From Halorussus pelagicus (GTDB lineage: Archaea; Halobacteriota; Halobacteria; Halobacteriales; Haladaptataceae): a DNA stretch of 64,000 bases. The notes below the pieces were generated by a model, which was not told where the DNA came from, did not search any database, and saw nothing but the letters and a program-made list of their open reading frames with translations. The DNA lies in NCBI RefSeq assembly GCF_004087835.1, contig NZ_CP035119.1, positions 2,356,001-2,420,000 of the forward strand. Direction: 5' to 3'. The first letter of the stretch is position 1. The number at the start of each line of letters is the position of its first letter. A program made the position numbers and the translations under genes. Below, one piece after another: positions 28,484 to 37,570 of the stretch.

Positions 28484-28744
28484 ATGACCGACGGCACCGA
28501 CGCGTTCAGAACCGAAGTCGAAACGAAGGTCGCCGCGGAGTTCGGGACCGAGCGCGACGCCGAGCGAGTCGCCGACGCCGCGGTCCGACTCCGGGAGTCG
28601 GAGGGCGTCGAGTGGAGTCCGACGTTCATCGCCGAGCGCATGGCCGACGCGCCGAAGCGAGATTCGGTCCCCGAGAAGTGGGACTGGTTGCTCGGCTACG
28701 TCGGCGGTCCGGCCGACGCCGAGGAGTACCGACTCGCCGAGTGA
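28484..28744 (+). CDS. Small hypothetical soluble protein
   Basis: 86 aa, charged and probably helical, with ESEGVEWSPTFIAERMADAP and the C-terminal WDWLLGYVGG. Not recognised. It is transcribed away from the ABC genes. Confidence 0.7.
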   Translation: MTDGTDAFRTEVETKVAAEFGTERDAERVADAAVRLRESEGVEWSPTFIAERMADAPKRDSVPEKWDWLLGYVGGPADAEEYRLAE

Positions 28745-28772
28745 ACTCGACGCTCCCGGCGACAGCATCGAC

Positions 28773-28985
28773 TCACTCGCCGAGGCGCGCCAGTCGCTCC
28801 TGAAGGCTCTGTGGCTCGTCGCCCAAGGAATCGCTCGCGCCCGAGTCGGAGGTCTCGGCCGAGTGGCGATAGCTCGGCGGCGCGAACCACGTCGGCGGCG
28901 GCGAAGCGCAAGGAGACCCAGAGGTAGTATCTCGACTCCGAGGCCGCGAAGTCGAGGCGGTGGCGTCGTCACCGGGAGTCGGCAT
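28773..28985 (-). CDS. Possible small haloarchaeal protein
   Basis: 70 aa. The middle (PPPTWFAPPSYR) and helical end (SLQERLARLGE) look coding, and the start is preceded by a TATA-like CTATAATCC and a palindrome. No family is recognised, and composition is low-complexity. It may be a real small gene or chance. Confidence 0.4.
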   Translation of the reverse strand: MPTPGDDATASTSRPRSRDTTSGSPCASPPPTWFAPPSYRHSAETSDSGASDSLGDEPQSLQERLARLGE

Positions 28986-28990
28986 GGCTG

Positions 28991-29006
28991 TCAGACGAAC
29001 GTCTGA
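28991..29006. promoter_or_regulatory. Operator-like palindrome
   Basis: TCAGACG-AA-CGTCTGA, 7-bp arms around two bases. It sits between the TATA-like element (about 29012-29020, minus strand) and the ATG at 28985, the position of a repressor site. Confidence 0.45.
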
Positions 29007-29063
29007 TGTGAACTGGATTATAGCCGCCCCAAATCATCACGGAAAATAATGGTAGTGAGGTTC

Positions 29064-29774
29064 TTACCGGAACGTTCCGATGGACGGCCGCCAGCGAAGC
29101 AGAACGACCGTCAGGGCGAACGCGGCGGTACCGAGCGTGTACGACCACTCGCTCGCCGCGGCCGCGACCGCGGTCCCGCTTCCGGCGACTCCGGCCGCGA
29201 GCGTGGCGACGACGGGCCATGTGCAACTCACACAGGAGACCAGTCCGATCAGCCCCGACACCGCCGACCCCGCGGTCTCCAGCACCGTGTCGTAGACGAG
29301 ATACGCCAGCGTCAGGTAGCCGACAAGCTTGTACGGCATCAGGGTCGCCTGCACGAGTTCGCCCGAGTACAGCAGGGCCGGTCCCCAACCGGGTGGGAGC
29401 CACGCGATTCGGAACCCGGAGGGATGGGTGTGTGCGCCCGCCGAGCCTCCGGCGTGACTGTGAAAGAGCAGTCCCGGCTTGAGCAGGCCGCCGACGGAGG
29501 CCAGCAGGAGGAAGTAGCCGACGGCAATCGTCGCGCCGACGTAGCGAGCGCGGGGCGAGTCCGCCGACGGCTTCGTCCGGACGAGCGCCCACGCGCTGAG
29601 ATTGAGCCAGACGAACGGGAAGACGAGATACCGCCACTCGGTGATGGTCACGTCCGCGAGCAGGAGGTACGCGAACGTGAGGATGAGTTCGGTGTTGAGG
29701 GCGAGTCCCACCCACAGCAGGGTGTCGAAACTCGGCCGGAGTCGGTCAATCGAAACGTCGAGAGTCCGTGTCAT
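29064..29774 (-). CDS. Multi-pass membrane protein with CxxC pair
   Basis: 236 aa, about seven hydrophobic segments. A short histidine-containing loop (FHSHAGGSAGAHTHP) follows the third segment, and VSCVSCTWP gives a CxxC pair in a later segment, which could bind a metal. It lies 10 bases after the CtaA-CtaB fusion gene, so a role in oxidase assembly or copper/haem handling is possible but unproved. Confidence 0.7.
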   Translation of the reverse strand: MTRTLDVSIDRLRPSFDTLLWVGLALNTELILTFAYLLLADVTITEWRYLVFPFVWLNLSAWALVRTKPSADSPRARYVGATIAVGYFLLLASVGGLLKPGLLFHSHAGGSAGAHTHPSGFRIAWLPPGWGPALLYSGELVQATLMPYKLVGYLTLAYLVYDTVLETAGSAVSGLIGLVSCVSCTWPVVATLAAGVAGSGTAVAAAASEWSYTLGTAAFALTVVLLRWRPSIGTFR

Positions 29775-29784
29775 GGTTGGCGGG

Positions 29785-31197
29785 TCAGAACGCGAGCGCG
29801 TCGGCGACGACCGCCAGCAGGAGCGCGCCCAGATAGGCGTTCGAGGCGTGGAACGACCGGAACGCGGCCTCTTCGGTCCGCTCGTAGTGGAGACGGATAA
29901 CCGTCCAGAGGAAGACCGCACCGAACGTCACGCTGGTCGCGGCGTAGAGCCACCCGAGCGTCGTGACCGCCGAGAGCAACCCCGCCGCCAGCAGGGTCGC
30001 CCCGAGGTACAGCAGGATGTGCTTGCGAGTAACGGCCTCGCCGCGGACGACGGGCATCATTGGGAATCCGCCGCGGGCGTAGTCGTCCTTGTACGCCAGC
30101 GCGAGGTTGTAGAAGTGCGCAGGCGTCCAAAGGAAGATGACTCCGGCGAGTACGATTGCGGGCAGGCCGATTTCGCCCGTCGCGGCGGCCCCGCCGATGA
30201 GCGCCGGGAGCGCCCCGGCGAATCCGCCGATGACGGTGTTCTGGACCGTGTTGGGCTTCAGAAGGAGCGTGTAGACCACGCTGTAGAACAGGATGGCGAA
30301 CAGCCCGAGTACGGCCGCCAGCACGTTGACCGTCAGGAACGCGGCCAGCGAGAGCACTGTCAGCACGAGACCGAAGACGACGGCGTTGCGGACCGGAATC
30401 TGGTCGGTCGCCGCGGGCCGGTCGGCGGTCCGGTTCATCTTCTTGTCCACGTCGCGTTCGAGGACGTGGTTGAACGTGCCCGACGCGCCGATAGAGAGGA
30501 CCCCGCCGGTGAGGGTGGCGACGACCGTCCTCACCCCGAGGTCGGTGGGACCGGCCGCCAGCGCCATCGCGGCCGAGGCGACCAGACAGAGTAGCCACAT
30601 CAGCCGGGGTTTCATCAGTCGGAAGTACGCGAACCCGGTGCGCTTGGCGCGGGCGACGAATCCGTCCGGGACCGCGGCCGGATTCGGGCGCTCGGGATGG
30701 TCCTCGGCGTCGGGCATCTCCTCGGGGTCCTCGACGCCGGTCGGTTCGTCGAACGTTTCGGGTTCGAGCGTCCACGCCAGCGCGAGAATGATGCCGCCAA
30801 AGATGGCCATGCCGACGACGAGGTGGACCGCCGACAGCACCGCCGGGGTGGCGGTGGTCGCGGCGAACGCGCCGAGACCGACCTGCGCCGGGTAAAGCAA
30901 CGCGGCGACGGCGAGTGAGGTTCGGACGCGGCGGTCGGTATCGACGCGCCACGCGAGTATCGTGGTCGCCGCGAGCGCGAGCGCGACGCCGAGCGCGGCG
31001 ACTCGGTGGCCCCACGCGACCGCGAGTTTCGGCTGGTCGAGCGGGACGAGCCACTGGCCGTTACACGCGGGCCACGTCGGACAGGCGGCCGCGGCGTCCG
31101 TCAGCGCCGTGGTTGCACCGACGACCACCAGTAGATAGACGCCGATTGCGGTACCAGCGAGCATCGAGACGAACCGCCGGGACGTGTGTTCTGTCAC
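29785..31197 (-). CDS. Fused half-size haem A synthase and haem O synthase (CtaA-CtaB)
   Basis: 470 aa. Residues 1-145 are a four-helix half CtaA with the Cys pair CPTWPAC, one haem-ligand His in AWGHR and another in SAVHL. After an acidic linker (about 147-185) comes protohaem IX farnesyltransferase (UbiA fold), with NHVLERDVDKKMNRT as the prenyl-diphosphate/Mg site and AYKDDYARGG as the second Asp motif. Together they could turn haem B into O and then A. The gene is divergent to coxB, which needs haem A-type centres. Confidence 0.92.
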   Translation of the reverse strand: MTEHTSRRFVSMLAGTAIGVYLLVVVGATTALTDAAAACPTWPACNGQWLVPLDQPKLAVAWGHRVAALGVALALAATTILAWRVDTDRRVRTSLAVAALLYPAQVGLGAFAATTATPAVLSAVHLVVGMAIFGGIILALAWTLEPETFDEPTGVEDPEEMPDAEDHPERPNPAAVPDGFVARAKRTGFAYFRLMKPRLMWLLCLVASAAMALAAGPTDLGVRTVVATLTGGVLSIGASGTFNHVLERDVDKKMNRTADRPAATDQIPVRNAVVFGLVLTVLSLAAFLTVNVLAAVLGLFAILFYSVVYTLLLKPNTVQNTVIGGFAGALPALIGGAAATGEIGLPAIVLAGVIFLWTPAHFYNLALAYKDDYARGGFPMMPVVRGEAVTRKHILLYLGATLLAAGLLSAVTTLGWLYAATSVTFGAVFLWTVIRLHYERTEEAAFRSFHASNAYLGALLLAVVADALAF

Positions 31198-31335
31198 GCG
31201 AATCTCCTTATCGAATATCCGGACTCGCCGTATTTAGAAGAACCGAATCACGCGGCGCACGAGGAGATCGAACAATCCCGTCCGACGGGGGAAGTCAGTA
31301 GGTATTTATGAGTCTCGTACTAATTCCTGAACAGC

Positions 31336-32055
31336 ATGAGTTCCAAGCGGACAGCGTTCGCAACGCTACTGGGGGTCGCGGCGCTCGCCCTGTTCGCCGA
31401 CCCGGTGATGGCGCAGGGGTACGATTCGACGACCGAGGAACTGATTCGGTCGCTCAACACCCAGTTGCTGTACATGGCGATTCCCATCACGGTGCTGGTT
31501 GAGGGTATCCTCATCTACACCGTGTGGAAGTACCGCAACAACGACGACCCCAAGCCCACCAAGGAGAACCGTCGCCTCGAAATATCGTGGACCATCGCCA
31601 CCGCGCTGGTCCTGCTGGTCGTCGGTTACGCCTCCTACGGCGTGATGGCCAACGAGTACGTCTCGAACGCCGAGGGAGCGTACGAACCGAGCGAGGAAGC
31701 CGTCGAAGTGGAAGTCGTCGGCCAGAAGTACCTCTGGAACTTCAACTACGAGGGCGAGAACGTCTCGGCGACCGGTACGCTCGTCCTGCCTGAGGGGCAG
31801 AACGTGTATCTCAACATCACTTCCACGGACTGGCTTCACGCGTTCCACGTACCCGAACTCGGGTTAAAACAGGACGCCCTCCCCGGTCAGCACAACATGA
31901 TTAAGACGAAGATAACCGAGACCGGGACGTATCAGCTCTACTGTGCGGAATACTGTGGCGTCGGTCACTCGAAGATGCTCGGTGAAGTCGAAGTCGTCTC
32001 CCAGCAGGAGTATCAGGACTGGCTGGACGACCAGCAGGGCAACAGTTCGAGCTAA
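31336..32055 (+). CDS. coxB: Cytochrome c oxidase subunit II (haem-copper oxidase)
   Basis: 239 aa. Signal sequence, two transmembrane helices (about 42-62 and 83-103), then the extracellular cupredoxin domain. The CuA ligands are intact: His in HAFHVPELG, then CAEYCGVGHSKM. The haloarchaeal electron donor is probably a halocyanin. TATA-like GTATTTATG near 31302 gives a leaderless start. Subunit III lies 1 kb away on the other strand; subunit I is not in the window. Confidence 0.95.
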   Translation: MSSKRTAFATLLGVAALALFADPVMAQGYDSTTEELIRSLNTQLLYMAIPITVLVEGILIYTVWKYRNNDDPKPTKENRRLEISWTIATALVLLVVGYASYGVMANEYVSNAEGAYEPSEEAVEVEVVGQKYLWNFNYEGENVSATGTLVLPEGQNVYLNITSTDWLHAFHVPELGLKQDALPGQHNMIKTKITETGTYQLYCAEYCGVGHSKMLGEVEVVSQQEYQDWLDDQQGNSSS

Positions 32056-32182
32056 CTCGCGTTCCGCGCTCTCCGCTTTTCGGACTGAACACCGACCGCG
32101 TAGCCGCGGCGTCGCCCAGCGAGTGTGACCCGTTTTCACGGAACCGCACGCTTTTTTGACACGGTGAGCGAACCGTCCCGGC

Positions 32183-33041
32183 ATGTTGCCGCCCGATTGG
32201 ACCGACGACCCGCCGCCGACGCGACCCCGTCACCGAGCAGTTCCACGGAACCGAAATCGCTGACCCGTATCGCTGGTTGGAGGTTGACGACGAAGCGGTC
32301 CGCGAGTGGACCGTCGCACAGAACGAGTACGCCGACGCGCTCCTTGACACTCCCTCGCGCGGCCGCCTTCGCTCGGAGATGCGAACGCTCGCCGATGGTG
32401 CCGGGTACGGCACCGTCGAAGCGGCGAACGGTCGTACTTTCGAACCGTATGCGAATCGGGCGACGAGCGCGTCGATATTCATGTGGCGAGCGTTCCCGAC
32501 GGCGAGGACGTGGCCGTGCTGGACGACTCCGGGCGAGTCAGTCGTGCGTTCGTCGGCTACGACCCCGCGAGTCCCGGCACGGTCGCGTGGAACGCCGACG
32601 GCGAGTGTTGTACTACGTTGCCACCGAGTCAGCGTCGGGCGGCGATACCGAGACGGAACTGCGCCACTGGTGCTTCGACGGACGCGAGGAAGTCCTGTTC
32701 GCGCCCGAGACCCCGACGAGTTCGAGTTTTTACGAGCGTACTCGCCGTATCACAACGTCGCGGACGACGCCGACGACCGCATCGAGTACCCGCCGGTCCT
32801 GTTCACGGCAGGGTAGAACGACACCCGCGTCCACCCCAGTCACGCCCGGAAAATGGCCGCCCGGATGCAGGCGGAGACAGCGGGCGGTCCTGTCCTCCTT
32901 GGCACGGCCGAGGATGCCGGTCACGCGGGCGGCGAGTCGGCCGAGACAATCGTCGCCGAGCAGACCGACCGCCGGACGTTTCGCTACGAGGCGTTGGGAA
33001 TGGCTGGAAAAACGAGCGCGCGAAACGGCGAGGTTGGTTAG
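32183..33041 (+). pseudogene. Decayed prolyl oligopeptidase family (S9) peptidase
   Basis: Pieces of an S9 peptidase appear in successive frames: the N-terminal TDDPPPTR, then after a shift VTEQFHGTEIADPYRWLE and DDEAVREWTVAQNEYAD, propeller fragments (DGEDVAVLDDSGRVSRAFVG; YYVATESASGGDTETELRHW), and the end YSPYHNVADDADDRIEYPPVL with the His region EDAGHAGG. An in-frame stop interrupts LFTAG/NDTRVHPSHARKMAARMQ. The GxSxGG nucleophile segment is missing through a large deletion. Normal length is about 700 aa; this is under 290 codons. It is dead. Confidence 0.88.
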
Positions 33042-33889
33042 AACGAGACTTCCGCGCCGACGTACAGCACGACGACGAGGAATATCCAGACCGCGTCCAC
33101 GAAGTGCCAGTACATCGAGACCGTCGTGACCGAGACGTGGCGGTCGGCGGTGTACTGTCCGTAGAGCGCGCGGATGAACACGATGCCGATGAGGACCGCG
33201 CCCATCGAGACGTGGAGACCGTGCAGGCCGGTCAGCCCGTAGAACGCGCTTCCGAAGATGCCCGTTCCGACCGTGAAGCCCTCGTGCTGGATGAACTCGT
33301 AATACTCGTAGACCTGTCCGCCGATGAAGACGACGCCGAGCAGCAGCGTCGAGGCCAGACCGACGAGGAAGTTCTGGCGGTTACCCTTCCGGAGTTGGAT
33401 GTGGCCCCAGTGGAGCGTGATACTCGACAGCACCAGCAGCGCGGTGTTGACCAGTACCAGCGACCCGACCAGTTCCGGGAACTCTTCGGTGGACCACGTC
33501 CCCGCGCGGATGAAGAAGTAGTAGACGAACCCGGCGCTGAACGTCGCTACTTCGGACCCGAGGAACAGTACCATGCCCCATCTGAGTCCGCTGCCGCCGT
33601 GACCGTCGCTCGACCAGAACGCCGAGACGAAGGCGTGGTACACCCAACCGTACAGTCCGACGAGGAAGAGACCAATCGACCCCACGAACGCCACGGGACC
33701 GTAGAGCGGGTTGACTATCGGGTCCTGTCCTTGGGCGAGCAAGAATAGTGCGGCACCGATGTAGATGCCCGCACCGCCGAGCGCGGTGATGAAGGGCCAC
33801 CAACTCGCCTCGCCGAAGCCGCGGGGCCAGTCCTCGACGGCCGGGAGGTGATGGCCGTGCTCTTCTGTTGAATCGTCCGCTACTGTCAT
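33038..33889 (-). CDS. coxC: Cytochrome c oxidase subunit III
   Basis: 283 aa, seven transmembrane segments. The conserved features are the acidic patch FLGSEVATFSAGF, FYGLTGLHGLHVSMGA and the end SMYWHFVDAVWIFLVVVLYV. Start chosen at 33889, after a TATA-like CTTTTTACTATTC on the minus strand, giving a leaderless mRNA. It reads into the decayed peptidase, with which it overlaps by 4 bases at the 3' end. Confidence 0.95.
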   Translation of the reverse strand: MTVADDSTEEHGHHLPAVEDWPRGFGEASWWPFITALGGAGIYIGAALFLLAQGQDPIVNPLYGPVAFVGSIGLFLVGLYGWVYHAFVSAFWSSDGHGGSGLRWGMVLFLGSEVATFSAGFVYYFFIRAGTWSTEEFPELVGSLVLVNTALLVLSSITLHWGHIQLRKGNRQNFLVGLASTLLLGVVFIGGQVYEYYEFIQHEGFTVGTGIFGSAFYGLTGLHGLHVSMGAVLIGIVFIRALYGQYTADRHVSVTTVSMYWHFVDAVWIFLVVVLYVGAEVSF

Positions 33890-34050
33890 ACAGGGTGGTT
33901 GCGCGTCGAATAGTAAAAAGGCACCTGAACGCGTCCGCGAACCGACCGGAGTTCCGTCGGTGTTGTGCAATTACGTCGCGCCCGTCGCTCGCCGCGCGGA
34001 CCCGCCGTCGTCGCGCTACTCGACTCCGGGACGCGTTCCCCATCGTCGCG

Positions 34051-35130
34051 CTACCGTTCGACTTCCGGATTATCCACGACGCGCTCGCGCTGACGCCGAA
34101 GTCGCTCCGGCGTTTCGGCGTAGACGTGTTCGAAGATGGCGTCCACGTCGAGACCGGTGCGGGTCTCGACTTCGGCGACGGCCTCCGCGACGCGCTGGTC
34201 GGCCCACTCTCGGAGTTTCTCCTCGTCGGTCGCCGACCAGCCGTGAGCGTCTTCTAAGAACTCGCGGGTGCGCTCGACGGGGTCCTTCTGTCGCCATTTT
34301 TCGACTTCTTCGTCGTCGCGGTACTTCGAGGGGTCGTCGGTGGTCGTGTGGGCACCCCGCCGGTACGTGACTGCCTCGATGAGGCGCGGTCCCTCCCCGG
34401 ACTTCGCGGCGTCGAGGGCGTCCTCGACCGCGGTGTACACCGCCAGCACGTCGTTGCCGTCCACGCGGACGCCCTCGAAGCCGTAGGCCTGTGCTTTCTG
34501 GGCGATGGTCGCGGAGGCGGTCTGGCGCTCGCGCGGCATCGAAATCGCCCACTGGTTGTTCTGGCAGAAAAAGACCGTCGGCGTCTCGAAGACGCCTGCG
34601 AAGTTCATCCCCTCGTGAAAGTCGCCTTCGCTGGTCGCGCCGTCCCCGAAACTGACGAGCGCGGCACAGTCGTCACCTCGATAGTCCGCCGCCATGCTCA
34701 CACCGACGGCGTGAGGGAGTTGGGTGGCGATGGGGATGGTCGGTGGGAACGTCCGGAGCGTAGCGGGGTCCTCGCGGTCCACGTAGTTGCCCTTCCCGAG
34801 CAGGTGGACCAATACGTCTTCGAGCGCGAGTCCGCGAGTCAGGTAGATTGCGTGGTCACGGTACGTCGGGAAACAGTAGTCGTCGTCCGCGAGGGCGTAC
34901 GCCGCGCCGACCTGCGCGGCCTCTTGGCCCTGAAGCGGTGCGTAGGTGCCGATGCGGCCCTGTCGGTGGAGCGCGACCGCTTTCTCGTCGAACGTCCGGG
35001 CGAGTACCTGTAGCCGGTAGAGGTCGATTACGGCCGACTCCGAGAGTTCGGGGTCGGTGCCTTCGTTGACGGTGCCGTCCGGAGCGACGACGCGGGTCAC
35101 GTCGGGTGCCTGTATTGCCATAGTATCCAT
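34051..35130 (-). CDS. 2-oxoacid dehydrogenase E1 component alpha subunit
   Basis: 359 aa. TPP-binding motif GDGATSEGDFHEGMNFA continuing to the NNQWAIS region, and phosphorylation-loop-like YRRGAHTTTDDPSKYR are typical of pyruvate/branched-chain E1 alpha. No E1 beta, E2 or lipoamide dehydrogenase gene is adjacent, so it is a stand-alone paralogue or partner of subunits elsewhere. The start is ambiguous between 35130 and 35121; both fit the TATA box at 35163. Confidence 0.92.
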   Translation of the reverse strand: MDTMAIQAPDVTRVVAPDGTVNEGTDPELSESAVIDLYRLQVLARTFDEKAVALHRQGRIGTYAPLQGQEAAQVGAAYALADDDYCFPTYRDHAIYLTRGLALEDVLVHLLGKGNYVDREDPATLRTFPPTIPIATQLPHAVGVSMAADYRGDDCAALVSFGDGATSEGDFHEGMNFAGVFETPTVFFCQNNQWAISMPRERQTASATIAQKAQAYGFEGVRVDGNDVLAVYTAVEDALDAAKSGEGPRLIEAVTYRRGAHTTTDDPSKYRDDEEVEKWRQKDPVERTREFLEDAHGWSATDEEKLREWADQRVAEAVAEVETRTGLDVDAIFEHVYAETPERLRRQRERVVDNPEVER

Positions 35131-35162
35131 CACCGACTTCCATGACAAAGTGGGCGTCCAGC

Positions 35163-35172
35163 ATTATAAAGT
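35163..35172 (-). promoter_or_regulatory. TATA box of the E1-alpha gene
   Basis: The minus strand reads ACTTTATAAT about 35 bases upstream of the probable start codon. Confidence 0.65.
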
Positions 35173-35327
35173 ATTGTTGGGGAGACAAAATGTCTGGAGA
35201 TGGTCGGCGTGTTTAAAAGAACGCTGGGAATTTCCGACGAGGGGCGCGCAAAACGCGCCGTCGAGTGACGAACCGTCGGAATTTTCGATTCGAAACGCTT
35301 ACTGTCGGCCGAAGTTCATGCGGTGGT

Positions 35328-36638
35328 ATGACACAGTGGATCGGCGAGACGTTCACCAGCGACGCCGGGTGGAACCACTTGGAGACGCTCGTTAACATCG
35401 GCGACCGGATGGCCGGGAGCGAGGGCGAGCGCGAGGCCGCCGAGCGCACGCGCGACGCGCTCGCAAGCGTCGGCGCGCGAGACGCCCGACTCGAAACGTT
35501 CGACGTGCAGGGCTGGGCCCGCGGCGACAGCGAGATTCGCGCTGGCGACACGACACAGGAGTCCATCGCGCTCCCGCGTAGTCCCGACGCGAGCGCGACG
35601 GGCGAACTCGTGGACCTCGGCTACGGTCTCCCCGCCGACTTCGAAGAGACCGACATCGAGGGAAAGGTCGTGATGGTCGCCTCGAACGTTCCGGACTACT
35701 ACGACCGGTTCATCCACCGACGGGAAAAATACTACTACGCCGTTGAGGGCGGCGCGGCCGCCTTCGTCTTCCGGAACCACGTCGAGGGCTGTCTGCCGCC
35801 GACCGGAAGCGTCGGAACCGGCGAGGACCCCATCGGCGACGTTCCCGCCGTCGGGGTCTCGAAGGAGGTCGGGTCCCGACTCTCGCGGCGCTGGGAGGGC
35901 CAACAGGTCGAGGTACGCGTCGAGGCTGACATCGACGACGCGACGAGCCAGAACGTCCACGCGGAACTGGGTCCGGACACCGACGAGGAGGTGCTTGTCA
36001 CCAGCCACGTCGATGCCCACGACATCTCCGAGGGCGCGATGGACAACGGCGCGGGAACGGCGATGGTCGTCGAGATGGCTCGGTCGCTCGCGGCCCGCGA
36101 GGACGAACTCGATACGAAGGTACATTTCATCGCGTACGGCTCCGAGGAGGTCGGTCTCGTGGGGTCGGGCGTTGACGCCGGGAGCCGCGACTTGGACTCC
36201 ATCAAGGCCATCGTGAACAACGACGGCGTCGTCCGCGGGCGGACGCTCACCTTCCACACCCACGGCTTCGACGCGCTCGACGCCGCGGCCGAGCAGTTGG
36301 GCGAGGACTTTAGCCATCCCGTGAAGACCATCCCCGAGCAGGGTCCCCACAGCGACCACTGGCCATACGTCAAGTGGGGCGTGCCGGGCTATCACGTCAT
36401 GAGCGAGACCGGCGACGAGGGCCGCGGGTGGGGCCACACCTACGCCGATAGCTTGGACAAACTCGAAGTCCGGGACCTCCGCGAGCAGGCGATTTTGCTG
36501 ACCGAACTGACCGTCCGCCTCGCGCGCGAGGAGTTTTCGGTGGCCCGCAAGGACCCCGAAGAAATCGCTGCGGCGCTCGAAGACGAGGACCAAGCCGAGG
36601 GCATGAAGATTATCGGCGACTGGCCCTACGACGAGTAG
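35328..36638 (+). CDS. M28 family zinc peptidase with PA domain
   Basis: 436 aa, no signal peptide, so cytoplasmic or leaderless. An N-terminal helical part and a PA insert (about 85-200) precede the catalytic domain. The co-catalytic zinc ligands are recognisable: SHVDAHD, AMDNGAGTAMV, GSEEVGLVGS and the C-terminal His in HTYADSLDKL. It is probably an aminopeptidase. Start at the ATG at 35328. Confidence 0.92.
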   Translation: MTQWIGETFTSDAGWNHLETLVNIGDRMAGSEGEREAAERTRDALASVGARDARLETFDVQGWARGDSEIRAGDTTQESIALPRSPDASATGELVDLGYGLPADFEETDIEGKVVMVASNVPDYYDRFIHRREKYYYAVEGGAAAFVFRNHVEGCLPPTGSVGTGEDPIGDVPAVGVSKEVGSRLSRRWEGQQVEVRVEADIDDATSQNVHAELGPDTDEEVLVTSHVDAHDISEGAMDNGAGTAMVVEMARSLAAREDELDTKVHFIAYGSEEVGLVGSGVDAGSRDLDSIKAIVNNDGVVRGRTLTFHTHGFDALDAAAEQLGEDFSHPVKTIPEQGPHSDHWPYVKWGVPGYHVMSETGDEGRGWGHTYADSLDKLEVRDLREQAILLTELTVRLAREEFSVARKDPEEIAAALEDEDQAEGMKIIGDWPYDE

Positions 36639-36685
36639 ACGACCCACCGTACGGCCGCGACGCGGACTCCGTACCCTTTTGAGGG

Positions 36686-37477
36686 ATGGTGACCAAGTGG
36701 CCGCCAATGGGTAGCGCGAACGACGAGGGCGTCGGAACTGCGACGCTCGGCATCGCTGGCGATGGCGCGCTCGCCGACGAGATACGCGACGCGGTCGAGA
36801 CCGACGCGGCCGCGGTTCGCGGCCCGGCAAGCGAAGTCCTCGCGGCCGACCCCGCGGCGGTCGTCGCGGTCGGCGAGACCGCTCTGCTCGCGCTCGTCCG
36901 CGAGCGCGCCGCGGTGCCGGTCCTGCCGGTCGATGCTGGACCGGGCTACGGTGGCGTCAACCCCGAGGCCGCCACTGCCGCAGTCAAAGCAGTTCTCGCC
37001 AACGAGTTCGAGACCGTCGAGCGGTCGGTGCTGTCGGTCTCGGTCGGCGGCGAGCGCGTCGGTCCCGCGCTGGCGGACGTGATGCTCGTCACCTCCGAAC
37101 CCGCTCGCATCTCCGAGTACGCGGTCCGGTCGCGCGGCGAACAGGTGTCTCGATTCCGTGCGGACGGCGTGGTCGTCTCGACGCCGACCGGGAGCCACGG
37201 CTACGGCCGGAGCGCGGGCGGGCCGCTCGTCGAACCCGACAGCGGCGTCGTCGGCGTCGTTCCGGTCGCACCGTTCGCGGTCGATTTCGACCACTGGGTG
37301 GTGTCGGCCGAGCGTCCCGTCGAACTGTCGGTCGAGCGCGACGAAGGCGAGGTCTCGCTGTCGCTCGATGACCGAGAAGTCCGTGCGGTCCCGCCCCACA
37401 CACCGGTTGAGGTCGTGGCAGACGGCGCGCTCGAACTGGTTCGGGTGGCCGAGAGCCGACCGTTCTTCGAACGCTGA
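36686..37477 (+). CDS. NAD kinase-like protein lacking the GGDGT motif
   Basis: 263 aa. The C-terminal beta-sandwich of the NAD/ATP-NAD kinase fold is clear, with STPTGSHGYGRSAGGPL (about 165-181) in place of SPTGSTAY and VVPVAPF. The N-terminal domain has AVGETALLA (about 61-69) where active kinases have GGDGTLL, so the catalytic Asp and glycines are missing. It may bind NAD(P) without phosphorylating it. An ATG at 36707 is another possible start. Confidence 0.75.
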   Translation: MVTKWPPMGSANDEGVGTATLGIAGDGALADEIRDAVETDAAAVRGPASEVLAADPAAVVAVGETALLALVRERAAVPVLPVDAGPGYGGVNPEAATAAVKAVLANEFETVERSVLSVSVGGERVGPALADVMLVTSEPARISEYAVRSRGEQVSRFRADGVVVSTPTGSHGYGRSAGGPLVEPDSGVVGVVPVAPFAVDFDHWVVSAERPVELSVERDEGEVSLSLDDREVRAVPPHTPVEVVADGALELVRVAESRPFFER

Positions 37478-37570
37478 CACGCGGACCGACGGCCGGGAGC
37501 GGTGGCGCGGGCGGGCGTTCGACGCGCTCGGAAATGAAGGTTTAATACGACGCCTTCACGAGTATCCAGT

